Of a stretch of DNA of 64,000 nt, positions 34,039 to 43,449 are shown one piece after another; position 1 is the stretch's first letter; every line of letters starts with the position of its first letter. Source of the stretch: Cacconaster sp045601245 (GTDB lineage Bacteria; Bacteroidota; Bacteroidia; Bacteroidales; UBA932); NCBI GenBank assembly GCA_045601245.1, contig JAZRZH010000026.1, positions 1-64,000 on the forward strand, read 5' to 3'. Below the pieces are notes generated by a model that saw nothing but the letters and a program-made list of their open reading frames with translations, was not told the origin of the DNA and searched no databases. The position numbers and the translations under genes are program-made.

Positions 34039-36380
34039 CAGAACTTGAGGTTGTAGGACAGCGACGGGATAATGGTGAATAGATAGACCTTGCGGCACTG
34101 CATCTCACCCGCCTCGCGGTTGTATCCGAATGCCAGCGACCAGGCATTGTGGCGGGCATAGGCATCGTATAGCGAAAGATTCCACTCGCCGCTCCAGCGC
34201 TTGTCGGCAATGCGGGCGCGGGTGCGGTAAGTGACGGAGAGGTCGAGCCTGTGGTAGTCCGGCATCGAATCCTCGTTCCTGCCGGAGTATATCGAGGCAT
34301 AGGTATCGCCGAAACGGAATTTACCCACAGGGAAGGTGGTCGGGGAGCCGCTGTAATACACCCAGGCTGCGGAAGCGTTCCACTGCTTGTTGAAATCATA
34401 CGTCAGCACGAAATTGACCGCATTCTCGTGGTTAAGCGGTGAACGGTACGGCTTGCCGCCGTTGATCTCAGGGATGTCATAAGTCGCCTTGGACCAGGTA
34501 TATGCCAGCCATCCGCTCCATTTAGCGAAGTCATATTTGAGCATCAGCTCCGTGCCGTAGGCATTGGATTTGCCGAAGCGCAGAAGTCCCTCGCGGTTCA
34601 CGTCATCGATGACAAGACCGGGATTGTCCTTGAAGTCCATCGTGTTGCTGTTGTCCTTGTAGAAGAGTTCAGCGGAGACCTGGAGTGCGTCATCGCAGAA
34701 GAGTCTGTTCGCACCGAGCGAGAACTGGTCGGACAGCTGCGGCTCGACATTCGGCGAAGCGGTGAACCAGGTATCGACCGGGCTGCCGGATATGCTGACC
34801 ATAGCCTGCTGGATATACTGATATGTGCGGGCGTACGATGCCTTGAACGAGAGGTCTTCGTTGACGGACCAGGATGCCGATATTCGCGGCTCGAGGCCGC
34901 AGGACGTGCGGATGGCCTCGCCTTTCCCATAATTGCGGACCTCCGCGAGTTCGTGGGTCTGCGGGTCGAAGATGCGCTGCTCCGTCTTTCCGGTCGTGGT
35001 GAAGGTGGAGAAACGCAGACCGTAACGCAATGTCACAGGGCCGAGCTTCTGTTCGTTCTGAATGAATGCGGAAGGCTGCACGGCGTATGTGAGCGGCATT
35101 GCCACGCTCTGCACGATCGACCCTTCAAGCGGACGGGTCTGTCCCGGCTGAATGGAATATCCAGCCAGATTGACACCGAACTCTATTGTATTGGAAGCGT
35201 TGGCGTACCAGGTGAAGGAGGATTTGAGTCCGTATTCGCGCAGCAGTTGTTCATATTCGAAGGAAACGTCGGTCATCGCGCAGTTTGAAAGATTGCCGTA
35301 ACGCGAGTTGTAGAGCGTGATATTCGAGAAGAGCTTCGGTGAGAAGACGTGGTTCCACCGGAGAGTCTCCGTGGTGTTGTTTAAAGTGAACTTGAGCTCA
35401 TCGAGGTCGAACTCCTCCATACCCATACCGAATACGTCCGTGCCCGTGAATGCACTTAGATAGAGTCTGTTCTTGTCATTGACTATCCAGTTGACCTTGG
35501 CGTTGGCATCGTAGAAATACATCGCGGTGTTGGGCGGAAGTTTGTCGGTGAAGATTGGAAGTATCGCGTCCAGATAGGTGCGACGCGCCGCCACCATAAA
35601 TCCTGCCTTTCCTTTGGATATCGGGCCTTCGAGGAACACCTTGGAGGTGATCAGGCCGACAGAGGCGTTGCCGCCGAAACTGTTTATATTGCCGTCCACG
35701 GTACTGACATCAAGCACGGAGGACATTCTGCCGCCATATTTGGCAGGGAAATCGCCTTTGTATAGATCGGCATTCTTGACAGCGTCTCCGTTGAACATCG
35801 AAAGGAAGCCGAGGAAATGACCGGAATTGTAGAGCGGCGCTCCGTCCATTATGATAAGGTTCTGGTCGACACCGCCGCCGCGGACACTGAATCCCGTCGA
35901 ACCTTCACTCGGGCTCTGAACACCGGGCATCATCTGTATGACCCGCACGATATCGGTCTCTCCCATCAGGGCCGGGAGTTTCTTGATAAGCGCCCCGTCG
36001 ACAGCCTGACGGCCCATCTGCGGCAATGCTATCTCCTCGCGCTTTGTCTTTGAGAATACGGTCGCGGCCTCGATAAGATTCTTGTCCTCCGACAACTGGA
36101 AATCATAAGTCAGAGACTTGCTCAGATCAAGTTCCGTCTCGATTGCATTGTATCCCATACAGGAGCATTTGATGACCTGGCGGCCACGCTTGATCTGCAT
36201 GGAATAGAATCCGTAGGTATTCGTGCTCACACCAACGGATAGATCGGATGTGTAAATAACGGCTCCTATGATGGCCTCACCGCTTGACGCATCCTTCACA
36301 TATCCTGACAGGGTGACATTCTGTCCGAATGAAGGCAGTGCGGAAAGCAGCAGGAACAATATCAGATTTATTCTTTTCAT
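34038..36380 (-). CDS. TonB-dependent receptor paired with DUF4249
   Basis: The 780-residue outer-membrane receptor has a signal peptide (SALPSFGQ), a carboxypeptidase-regulatory-like domain (about 22-100, with VTLSGYVKDASSGEAIIGAV), a plug with MPGVQSPSEGSTGFSVRGGGVDQ and a barrel ending LSYNLKF. The start MKRINLIL was taken because ten residues further upstream are not signal-like. It is co-transcribed with the DUF4249 lipoprotein, making a SusCD-like import pair of unknown ligand; no glycoside hydrolase is nearby to suggest a glycan. Confidence 0.88.
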   Translation of the reverse strand: MKRINLILFLLLSALPSFGQNVTLSGYVKDASSGEAIIGAVIYTSDLSVGVSTNTYGFYSMQIKRGRQVIKCSCMGYNAIETELDLSKSLTYDFQLSEDKNLIEAATVFSKTKREEIALPQMGRQAVDGALIKKLPALMGETDIVRVIQMMPGVQSPSEGSTGFSVRGGGVDQNLIIMDGAPLYNSGHFLGFLSMFNGDAVKNADLYKGDFPAKYGGRMSSVLDVSTVDGNINSFGGNASVGLITSKVFLEGPISKGKAGFMVAARRTYLDAILPIFTDKLPPNTAMYFYDANAKVNWIVNDKNRLYLSAFTGTDVFGMGMEEFDLDELKFTLNNTTETLRWNHVFSPKLFSNITLYNSRYGNLSNCAMTDVSFEYEQLLREYGLKSSFTWYANASNTIEFGVNLAGYSIQPGQTRPLEGSIVQSVAMPLTYAVQPSAFIQNEQKLGPVTLRYGLRFSTFTTTGKTEQRIFDPQTHELAEVRNYGKGEAIRTSCGLEPRISASWSVNEDLSFKASYARTYQYIQQAMVSISGSPVDTWFTASPNVEPQLSDQFSLGANRLFCDDALQVSAELFYKDNSNTMDFKDNPGLVIDDVNREGLLRFGKSNAYGTELMLKYDFAKWSGWLAYTWSKATYDIPEINGGKPYRSPLNHENAVNFVLTYDFNKQWNASAAWVYYSGSPTTFPVGKFRFGDTYASIYSGRNEDSMPDYHRLDLSVTYRTRARIADKRWSGEWNLSLYDAYARHNAWSLAFGYNREAGEMQCRKVYLFTIIPSLSYNLKF

Positions 36381-36411
36381 ACGGTTGCCTTGCAGCCAAA
36401 ACCGTACCAAA

Positions 36412-37581
36412 TCAGCATCTGTCAGTGATAATGATCAATTCTCCGGAAGAGGACGTGGCGGCGCCGAAGATATGGGCGCGGCCGTCCGCGGATGAAGCGT
36501 TGACACCAAGGCGCCTGCGGAGTTCGTCGCTGGTCAGGTGGAGGCCACGGGCAGTCACTTCAGCACGCAGGGAACGGGAGGACAATTCACGGAACGACGC
36601 CTTGCCAAGCGGCAGTATCTCGCGGATTATAAACCATTTGCCGAAATCCGACAGTTCTGGGATGGCCGAAGATCTGCAGTACAGATGAGCCTGCCGTCCA
36701 AGTTTCTGCACCCCGAAGCGGGAGGAAATCAGATTGAATGCGCCGGACTTCATCAGGGCGCTGCCCGGCTCGAAAAGAAGCATACCGGCCGCCGGCGTCA
36801 CTGACATATCAGGGACTGCGGCGGACTCCTCCGACGGACGGAACGACATATCCGCATCATCCGAGGCGACAATAATCATCGGCTCCCCTGCCTTCACTCC
36901 GGACTCCATTACAACCAGCAATTCCTTGCATTCTCCTGCGGCCCCAACGACGTGGACCTGCGTCACGGCCCCAACGGGAGTTTCGCCCGAATCGAGTTCG
37001 CGGACAACCTGCGTGATATCGGCCATCGGCGACAGCTTTAGCATCAGAATGCCTGCCTTCTGCAGGATGATATCTTTCATCCCAAGGACATTGGGCGTGC
37101 ATTCCTCAATGCGGAAGACCTTGCTTCCGGATGCTGAGCGGCGGGCCGGATCTATATATACGATATCAGGCTTGCGTTCGTCGAGCATAGCACCGACATT
37201 CTCCGGCGTGACCTCGACGGAACTCACTACAATACTATCCGCGCCAAGCGCCTTGAAATTCGCGCCCACTGCTTGAGCGAGAGCTTGATTCATCTCATTG
37301 TATGACACGGCGAAGCCGGCCTTTCTGAACGCCCAAGAATCGACGCCGAGGCCGCCTGTGAGATCGGCGATCACCGGAGAGCCGATGCCGCGCGAAGCCG
37401 CGGCCGCAGCCGCCACGGATGCTTTGTAACGCGCGGTGGCGGAAGAACTGCACTGCTCCGTGCTCAATCTTGTCGGAAATGTCAGACCGCTTGTGTCTGA
37501 CCATTCCGGCACCTTGAGCGCCATCCTCCGGCGGATTTCCGCCTCATCCTCCTTAAGAATATCTGCAAAGGATTTTTTCAT
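36412..37581 (-). CDS. Class I SAM methyltransferase with THUMP-like C-terminal domain
   Basis: The 389-residue protein has a Rossmann SAM-binding motif VIADLTGGLGVDSWAF (about residues 70-85), a catalytic-type DIVYIDPARR (about 138-147), and a C-terminal region matching the THUMP-like domain seen in Bacteroidota RNA methyltransferases. It is likely an RNA base methylase acting in the cytosol; the modified base is unknown. It is read in the same direction as, and seven bases after, the CDF gene. Confidence 0.8.
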   Translation of the reverse strand: MKKSFADILKEDEAEIRRRMALKVPEWSDTSGLTFPTRLSTEQCSSSATARYKASVAAAAAASRGIGSPVIADLTGGLGVDSWAFRKAGFAVSYNEMNQALAQAVGANFKALGADSIVVSSVEVTPENVGAMLDERKPDIVYIDPARRSASGSKVFRIEECTPNVLGMKDIILQKAGILMLKLSPMADITQVVRELDSGETPVGAVTQVHVVGAAGECKELLVVMESGVKAGEPMIIVASDDADMSFRPSEESAAVPDMSVTPAAGMLLFEPGSALMKSGAFNLISSRFGVQKLGRQAHLYCRSSAIPELSDFGKWFIIREILPLGKASFRELSSRSLRAEVTARGLHLTSDELRRRLGVNASSADGRAHIFGAATSSSGELIIITDRC

Positions 37582-37587
37582 CCGCTG

Positions 37588-38481
37588 TCACGCTTCCGTA
37601 TCCGGCTCGATATGGATCGATATCTGGGTGGATTCGCCGAATTTGGCGCGAAGGCGCCGCTCCGCCTCATCCGCGAGGTCGTGCGCTTCAAGCACGGTCA
37701 TATCCGGTCTCACCAGAATATGGGTGTCTATGATATAGTCCGGACCGCTCTTTCGGGTCTTCATATCGTGGGCGTCATCAATCCCTTCGACGGAAAGGAT
37801 GATATCCGTGATATCCCGCTCCACATCTTCGGGAAGCGATGCCTCCACCAGCTCGCCGAGGGCCGGAAGAGCCATCTTGATGGCGATGTATATGATGAAT
37901 ATGCTGATGATGCATCCCACTATCGGGTCGAGCACGGCCCAGTTGCCGCCGAATGCCAGGGCTCCGCCGATACCGAGCGCCGCTCCGATTGAAGAGAGAG
38001 CGTCGGTGCGGTGATGCCAGGCATTTGCCGTGACAGCGGGGCTGTTGTATTTGCGGCCCACGGATGCCGTCCACTGATAAAGCAGCTCCTTGGTCACAAT
38101 GGAAATCAGGGCCGCATACAGCGCCACTCTGCCCGGGATCTCGAGGTCGCCGCCGTTAACGACGAACATCACCTTTTCAACGCCTTCGGCCATCAGCCTC
38201 GCGCCCACCACAAGCAGCAGAAGTGCAACTATTACAGTTGCGAGGGTTTCATATTTGCCGTGTCCGTAATCGTGTCCCTCGTCCTTCTCCCTGTTGGAGA
38301 ATTTTATCATCACCAGGACCACGAAATCGCTGACAAGGTCAGAAAGCGAATGAACCGCATCCGCTATCATTGCGGCGCTGCGGCCAACGATTCCTGCAGC
38401 CATCTTGAGCGCAGAGAGTGCCAGATTGACGATGACGCCACAGATAGTGACGCGAGACATTGCCCTTTCCCTTTCCTGCAT
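37588..38481 (-). CDS. Cation diffusion facilitator (CDF) metal efflux transporter
   Basis: The 297-residue inner-membrane protein has six membrane segments and a cytosolic C-terminal domain. CDF metal-site marks are DAVHSLSD in TM2 (about residues 37-44), the loop HDYGHGKYE, and WHHRTDA in TM5. It exchanges zinc, iron or manganese for protons. It follows the GDPD gene by four bases, so the two are co-transcribed. Confidence 0.88.
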   Translation of the reverse strand: MQERERAMSRVTICGVIVNLALSALKMAAGIVGRSAAMIADAVHSLSDLVSDFVVLVMIKFSNREKDEGHDYGHGKYETLATVIVALLLLVVGARLMAEGVEKVMFVVNGGDLEIPGRVALYAALISIVTKELLYQWTASVGRKYNSPAVTANAWHHRTDALSSIGAALGIGGALAFGGNWAVLDPIVGCIISIFIIYIAIKMALPALGELVEASLPEDVERDITDIILSVEGIDDAHDMKTRKSGPDYIIDTHILVRPDMTVLEAHDLADEAERRLRAKFGESTQISIHIEPDTEA

Positions 38482-38485
38482 ATCA

Positions 38486-39412
38486 TTAATGACGATGTTT
38501 CTTCTTCAGATACTTTATCAGCATTTCCGGGCGGTCAGTCTGAATCATCGAGACACCCTTCTTGAGAAGCGGACCGTACACGGATTCGCAATCGCCGGAT
38601 ATGAAGGCTGCGTCATCGTCGTGTCCGTTTCCGCCGCAAAGAGACGGCCAGAGGGTATTCACCCACACTTTTGAACCACTGGCGATGGCTTTGGAGCAGG
38701 ATTCGGAGAACAGGTCACTGTCGCTGGCCCAGCAGAGTTCGTATGCGAGGGGCACGACACCTTTCTCCATATAGGAATCGAAAAGCGCCTTGCCGTCCTT
38801 TGACTCAAGGCTTATTACCGGCATATACATAGTGTTGACCGGATGAGCTGCTTCGTGGGCCGCCACAACATCCACCGGCTTGCCGCCCTTGATGAGAATC
38901 TGGTCGATGACACCGAGTTCGCCGGCAATCTCCAGTACCTGGTCATAATACTGATATCCCTGATCCACATTGACGCAGATGCGGTCCTTGCATACCGCCA
39001 GAGCCTCGCGAAGAGTCGGGATATGGACCGTATCCATTATGGCGCCATTGCCTTTTTTCAATGAGAATTTGCGGAGCTCTTCGTATGTATAGTCCCTGAC
39101 ATAGCCCTTGCCGGTGGTGCACCGGTTGATGGTAGCATCGTGCGAAAGAACCAGGACACTGTCCTTTGTCATCTTGAGGTCGAGCTCCATCATATCCGCA
39201 CCCATCTTGATAATGGACTCGATAGCGGGGATGGAGTTTTCAGGAAAATTGCGCCAGTCGCCCCGGTGGCAGACCACAACTACATATTTCGAATGCGGGT
39301 CGTGAATCTGAGCCGCAATCATTTCAGCCCTGTTGGCGTATTTCGGTGCACGGGCCTCAACCGTGCCTGCGGCCATTATCACCGCAAAGAGGCAAATCAG
39401 CAGTCGTTTCAT
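38486..39412 (-). CDS. Exported glycerophosphodiester phosphodiesterase
   Basis: The 308-residue protein has a signal peptide (VIMAAGTVEA) and the GDPD catalytic pattern: CHRGDWRNFPENSIPAI (about residues 47-63), MMELDLKMTKD and LSHDATINRC. It hydrolyses glycerophosphodiesters to glycerol-3-phosphate and an alcohol in the periplasm. MKRLLICL was taken as start since it begins the signal peptide; two ATGs lie within seven codons upstream. A - strand TATCTTTG at 39500-39493 is a candidate promoter about 80 bases upstream. Confidence 0.85.
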   Translation of the reverse strand: MKRLLICLFAVIMAAGTVEARAPKYANRAEMIAAQIHDPHSKYVVVVCHRGDWRNFPENSIPAIESIIKMGADMMELDLKMTKDSVLVLSHDATINRCTTGKGYVRDYTYEELRKFSLKKGNGAIMDTVHIPTLREALAVCKDRICVNVDQGYQYYDQVLEIAGELGVIDQILIKGGKPVDVVAAHEAAHPVNTMYMPVISLESKDGKALFDSYMEKGVVPLAYELCWASDSDLFSESCSKAIASGSKVWVNTLWPSLCGGNGHDDDAAFISGDCESVYGPLLKKGVSMIQTDRPEMLIKYLKKKHRH

Positions 39413-39570
39413 ATCATTCATTCTGTTTGTCAATGACTGTGATCACATCGGAGAAGATCACTGTCTGACAGTCCAATAACAAATATGTACAACAAAGATA
39501 GTAATCATAATCAGTGAATCAATCCATCGAGCGTCCATTTTTCATAAATTTGTGGCCGTTTCGAAGGATT

Positions 39571-40464
39571 ATGAACAAGTACAGGAGTTTCGTTTTGCCG
39601 ATAGCCATCTCGCTGGGTCTGCTGCTGCACCAGTGGTGCGCGCTTGCGAAGCCGGTCGTGCCGTACCTGATATTTGCAATATTGTTGATGAATTATTCGG
39701 CAGTGGACGTACGCAAACTGCGTCCGGCACGGATGGACCTATGGCTCTCGATCTTCCAGATTGTCTTCAGCATCGGTCCGTATCTGCTCATGAAACTCTT
39801 CGGCGCTGATGAAATCATCGCCCAAGGCATCCTGGTGACGGTCCTCTGCCCTGTCGCGGCCTCCGTCGTGGTAATATCCTGCATCCTCGGAGCCAACCGC
39901 GAGCGGGTCACCACCTACACCATCATCGGCAACCTGATGGTCTCCATCGTAGCCCCGCTTTACTTCTCATTTATCGGCAACCAGCAGGAAATGGGCTTTC
40001 TGAATGCGTTCTGGATGATTTTCCGCAAGACATTCCTGATCATCGCGCTGCCTTTCATAGTGGCGGTCCTCGGTCAGAAATTCACACCCCGCCTCAACGC
40101 CGCCCTCTGCAGGATCAAGGGTTCATCCTTCTACATCTGGGCGCTGACACTGACCATCACGCTGGGCCAGACGATACATTTCATCTTCCTTCACGGGCGT
40201 GAAAATGTCCGCAGTATCGTCATTCTCGGCATCCTCTCCATCCTCATATGCGCCGTCCAGTTCGCCTTCGGCAAATGGCTCGGAGGCAAATACGGCGACC
40301 GGATGGCCGGCGGACAGTTGCTTGGCCAGAAGAATGTCGCAATGGGAGTCTGGATGGCCAACACATTCCTCTTCCCGCTCGCCTCTGTCGGCATCGCCCT
40401 CTACTCCGTCTGGCAGAATATCTTCAACAGCTGGCAGATGTGGCGCCAGGACCGCCGGAGTTGA
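39571..40464 (+). CDS. BASS/SBF-type transporter
   Basis: The 297-residue membrane protein has about nine or ten hydrophobic segments and resembles the bile acid:sodium symporter superfamily, including the MARK-like GQKNVAMGVWMANTFLFPLAS near the C-terminus. The substrate of these short bacterial members is usually an organic anion; bile acids are not implied. The ATG is preceded by GAAGGATT as ribosome binding site and by TAAATTTG (39545-39552), which fits a -7 box. Confidence 0.78.
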   Translation: MNKYRSFVLPIAISLGLLLHQWCALAKPVVPYLIFAILLMNYSAVDVRKLRPARMDLWLSIFQIVFSIGPYLLMKLFGADEIIAQGILVTVLCPVAASVVVISCILGANRERVTTYTIIGNLMVSIVAPLYFSFIGNQQEMGFLNAFWMIFRKTFLIIALPFIVAVLGQKFTPRLNAALCRIKGSSFYIWALTLTITLGQTIHFIFLHGRENVRSIVILGILSILICAVQFAFGKWLGGKYGDRMAGGQLLGQKNVAMGVWMANTFLFPLASVGIALYSVWQNIFNSWQMWRQDRRS

Positions 40465-40493
40465 CAGTCCGGAGCACATTCATCCATAGGATA

Positions 40494-43448
40494 CTACTTG
40501 ATACTGATCCCGAACAGCGGACCAATGTAGAAGCTCGTACCGCCTTCTGGCAAAGGCAGTGTATTGGCGATACGCAGGCCGGCGTTCATCTCGTAATCTA
40601 TCCTCAGCAGATTGATATCAAATGTAATGTCACTGCCTATCGAGCCGAATACAAAGCGTTCATTGAACGGATTCCTGTCAAACGCCAGGTCGAAGAACGG
40701 AATCACCTGCATCCTCTTGACATATAATACCCTCGGAAGGCAGAAATCATTGAGCCAGACAGGAAACGCATAATCCGCGGTCACTTTGGCATAATCCGAC
40801 GAAGGCTGATACTTGCTGCATCCGCGCGGCATAGTGGCGATCGAATTGCTGAGAACCCTCGAGCCATAAGATGTGTACTGGCGCTGCAGGGACATCGAGA
40901 GCCTGACGCCCTGCGTCTGTGTGAAGCCCGGCAGATAACAGTATGCACCGAGATATGACAGAGGCGCAAAACGGCCTCCGGAAGCCAGAGGCAACTGCTC
41001 ATATGCAGAGACACTGAATCCCCAACGCGGGAAAATCGCAGACTTCGGGACCGGGAGCATCTTGTAATATCTCGCGCCGAAACGCAGGTCACCGCTCAGA
41101 TAATCCTCAACCTCACCGCCATCGACAGAAGGGAAACGACGGATATCATTTGAAAAACTGAGCTGAGCGATTGGAATCACCGCACTCTGCCATCCTCCGC
41201 CATAAAGATTATACGGATAATCCACGGTCAGTGAAGCCTTGAAATACGGCATATTCGTCGACACCGGTTTTGATGCCTCCTCATCCTCCGTCATCTGCTC
41301 CGAGACCATCCGCTTGCGGTCATTGAAATCCAGCGCAGCCTCGACATCGAAATCGCGGACCTTAGCAGTCACTTTGCCGTGAAGAGAATGAAAACCTTTG
41401 TGATAACCATAGCCGGCCATCGCCACCACCGTCCCGAGTTCGTTCTGAGAATATGCTGTCGCGCCGAGCGAAGCCAGGTCATAATAATGATCTCCGGACA
41501 TATCCATAATCCTGTCCACGTTATAATAGAGCGGTGCCCAGGAATGGATATGGAACGCATTGCGCAACTTGTCATACTTCTCGGTCGGATATGCTTTGGT
41601 ATCATAATAATCCCCGCAGTCAGCAGCCATACCGGCAAAAACACCGTCATACTGCGCAGTAAGCTCTTCAGCGACCTTGTATCTGTGAGGCTTGTCAAAT
41701 GAAGCATCAGCCCATTTCAGATCCTTGTTCGATGCCTTGGCAAGATGATATCCTTCTGTATTGAATTCACTGTAATAAAGCATTCCGCCGAGGCCGTCCA
41801 CATAAGGGGAAGCGGCACCGAAACGCGAGTTCGTAAGTTTCTTGAGCCCCGATGTTTGAGGGTCGAACCAATAGATATTCATCACGCCATCCAAATCACC
41901 AGCAAAATAAAGACCGTTGCCGCAGGAACGGAGATTGCGGATTTCACTCTTCTGGCACTGCACCGCACACTTCCAGCCGCCGTCAATAACACTGGAAATC
42001 GGTATGCTGTAGATGCCGACGCCGTCATCGGCGACCACCGTAGCGTAAAGAGTATCGGTGCAGAAACAGGTTTCCAGAATCTGACCCTTCTCCGGAGCCG
42101 GACAGGAAGCCACCACGGAGCCGTCTTTTGATGAGATGAGCACTAAAGACGTACCTCCGGCAGTGTGATATTCGGACACGGCGATGAATTTGCCGTCAGG
42201 TGAGACCGCCGGATTGAAATACTTTGTCCCGCGGGTCAATGAGCCGGATTTGTTGCTGCGGAGGTCATAATACCTGATCTCCGAGAAATTCTCGAGCGAT
42301 GCGGCATTGTGATATACGGTCTCTGACCAATAGACGCGTCCGTCGCGAATATCGCTGAGTTTGGAGCCAATCTGGTTGTGATACTCGAGATGGCTTTCAT
42401 TGCCGTAAGGACTGATGCTGACGAGTTCGCAGGCATACTCGAGTCCCTGCTTGACCGCAATCAGGGAACCGTTGAGCAAAGAAATCGAATCCCTGACCGG
42501 CACGGCGCTGGTGTAATCGCAATAAAGCTCCATCTGATGCGAAATACGCTCATAAGGGCTCTGCTCCCCGCGCTTACGCATATCGTCGCGCCACAAAGTC
42601 GCGAAATAGCGCTGAGTGCCATCGATCAACGAGTCCTGGGCCGGGTATTTCCACTCTTCTCTCGGACCGAGATATTTCGTGATGTCGTGCATATGTGCCT
42701 TATTCTTGAAGAACTTTCCGCCGTAATACGGATCACCCGAGCGCAGCGTCTCCTCTGCGAGCATCATATAGCCGATTGCATAAGGATTGATGCTGTTGTA
42801 GTGATAAGAACCCATCGTGGACTGCTCCCAGTTCCAATACTTGCCTTCGAGATAAAGAGCTCTCGGATACATGAAGAACGATGCGCTGCGGCCGCGGCCT
42901 GTACCGAGGACCTCCGTCTCGGAGATTACGGCATCACCTTCAAGGAATTTGGTGGAACTGAACAGCCCCATCGCAAGCCCGGCGCTCTGTTCTCCGAGAC
43001 CGTAATAGAGATACGAGAAAAGTCCGCGGGTATAATGCTGAGTCTGCGCGATATGACGCATCTCGTGGCTGACCAGCTGATTGACCCACGGGTCAGGAGT
43101 AGCGTCATACGGATCCGGAGACGTAATGAGATTCACCACCTTCGGGGCCCAGGAGACACAGCCGTTGCTGGCGTTGGTAAATGGGTGCAGGACCACCGGA
43201 ATCGGGTCCGGATCGATTCTCATCGGCATTGTCACGGCCGGACGGAGATTCTCCATCGAAGTGAGGTATTCCCTTGCAAGCGAGTCCATTCCTGTCGGGA
43301 ATATCATCTTGAAATGCTCAGACCGGATCTGTGACCAGTTAACGGAAGACGGGTCATTGCCATAAGTAAAGAACTGAGCCGAAGCCTTCCACTGCATCAG
43401 CGATAATGCCAATGCCAATACCAGAATATATCTTGACACTTTGCCCAT
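40494..43448 (-). CDS. Large secreted protein with HExxH motif and beta-propeller-like body
   Basis: The 984-residue protein has a signal peptide (cleavage near KASAQ, residue 24). An N-terminal region of about 300 residues carries LVSHEMRHIAQTQHY (HEMRH at 128-132), as in gluzincin metallopeptidases. A middle TolB/WD40-like propeller (about 330-640) contains AVSPDGKFIAVSEYH, and a C-terminal portion is beta-barrel-like and ends FYIGPLFGISIK. It seems a Bacteroidota-type outer-membrane or periplasmic enzyme. The activity is unproven. The gene follows pgi with a two-base gap. Confidence 0.7.
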   Translation of the reverse strand: MGKVSRYILVLALALSLMQWKASAQFFTYGNDPSSVNWSQIRSEHFKMIFPTGMDSLAREYLTSMENLRPAVTMPMRIDPDPIPVVLHPFTNASNGCVSWAPKVVNLITSPDPYDATPDPWVNQLVSHEMRHIAQTQHYTRGLFSYLYYGLGEQSAGLAMGLFSSTKFLEGDAVISETEVLGTGRGRSASFFMYPRALYLEGKYWNWEQSTMGSYHYNSINPYAIGYMMLAEETLRSGDPYYGGKFFKNKAHMHDITKYLGPREEWKYPAQDSLIDGTQRYFATLWRDDMRKRGEQSPYERISHQMELYCDYTSAVPVRDSISLLNGSLIAVKQGLEYACELVSISPYGNESHLEYHNQIGSKLSDIRDGRVYWSETVYHNAASLENFSEIRYYDLRSNKSGSLTRGTKYFNPAVSPDGKFIAVSEYHTAGGTSLVLISSKDGSVVASCPAPEKGQILETCFCTDTLYATVVADDGVGIYSIPISSVIDGGWKCAVQCQKSEIRNLRSCGNGLYFAGDLDGVMNIYWFDPQTSGLKKLTNSRFGAASPYVDGLGGMLYYSEFNTEGYHLAKASNKDLKWADASFDKPHRYKVAEELTAQYDGVFAGMAADCGDYYDTKAYPTEKYDKLRNAFHIHSWAPLYYNVDRIMDMSGDHYYDLASLGATAYSQNELGTVVAMAGYGYHKGFHSLHGKVTAKVRDFDVEAALDFNDRKRMVSEQMTEDEEASKPVSTNMPYFKASLTVDYPYNLYGGGWQSAVIPIAQLSFSNDIRRFPSVDGGEVEDYLSGDLRFGARYYKMLPVPKSAIFPRWGFSVSAYEQLPLASGGRFAPLSYLGAYCYLPGFTQTQGVRLSMSLQRQYTSYGSRVLSNSIATMPRGCSKYQPSSDYAKVTADYAFPVWLNDFCLPRVLYVKRMQVIPFFDLAFDRNPFNERFVFGSIGSDITFDINLLRIDYEMNAGLRIANTLPLPEGGTSFYIGPLFGISIK

Positions 43449-43449
43449 A

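Noticed and set aside
42378..43334. 318-codon open frame antisense to the large secreted protein
   Set aside because: The opposite strand encodes signal peptide, HExxH and propeller motifs; this frame encodes none.
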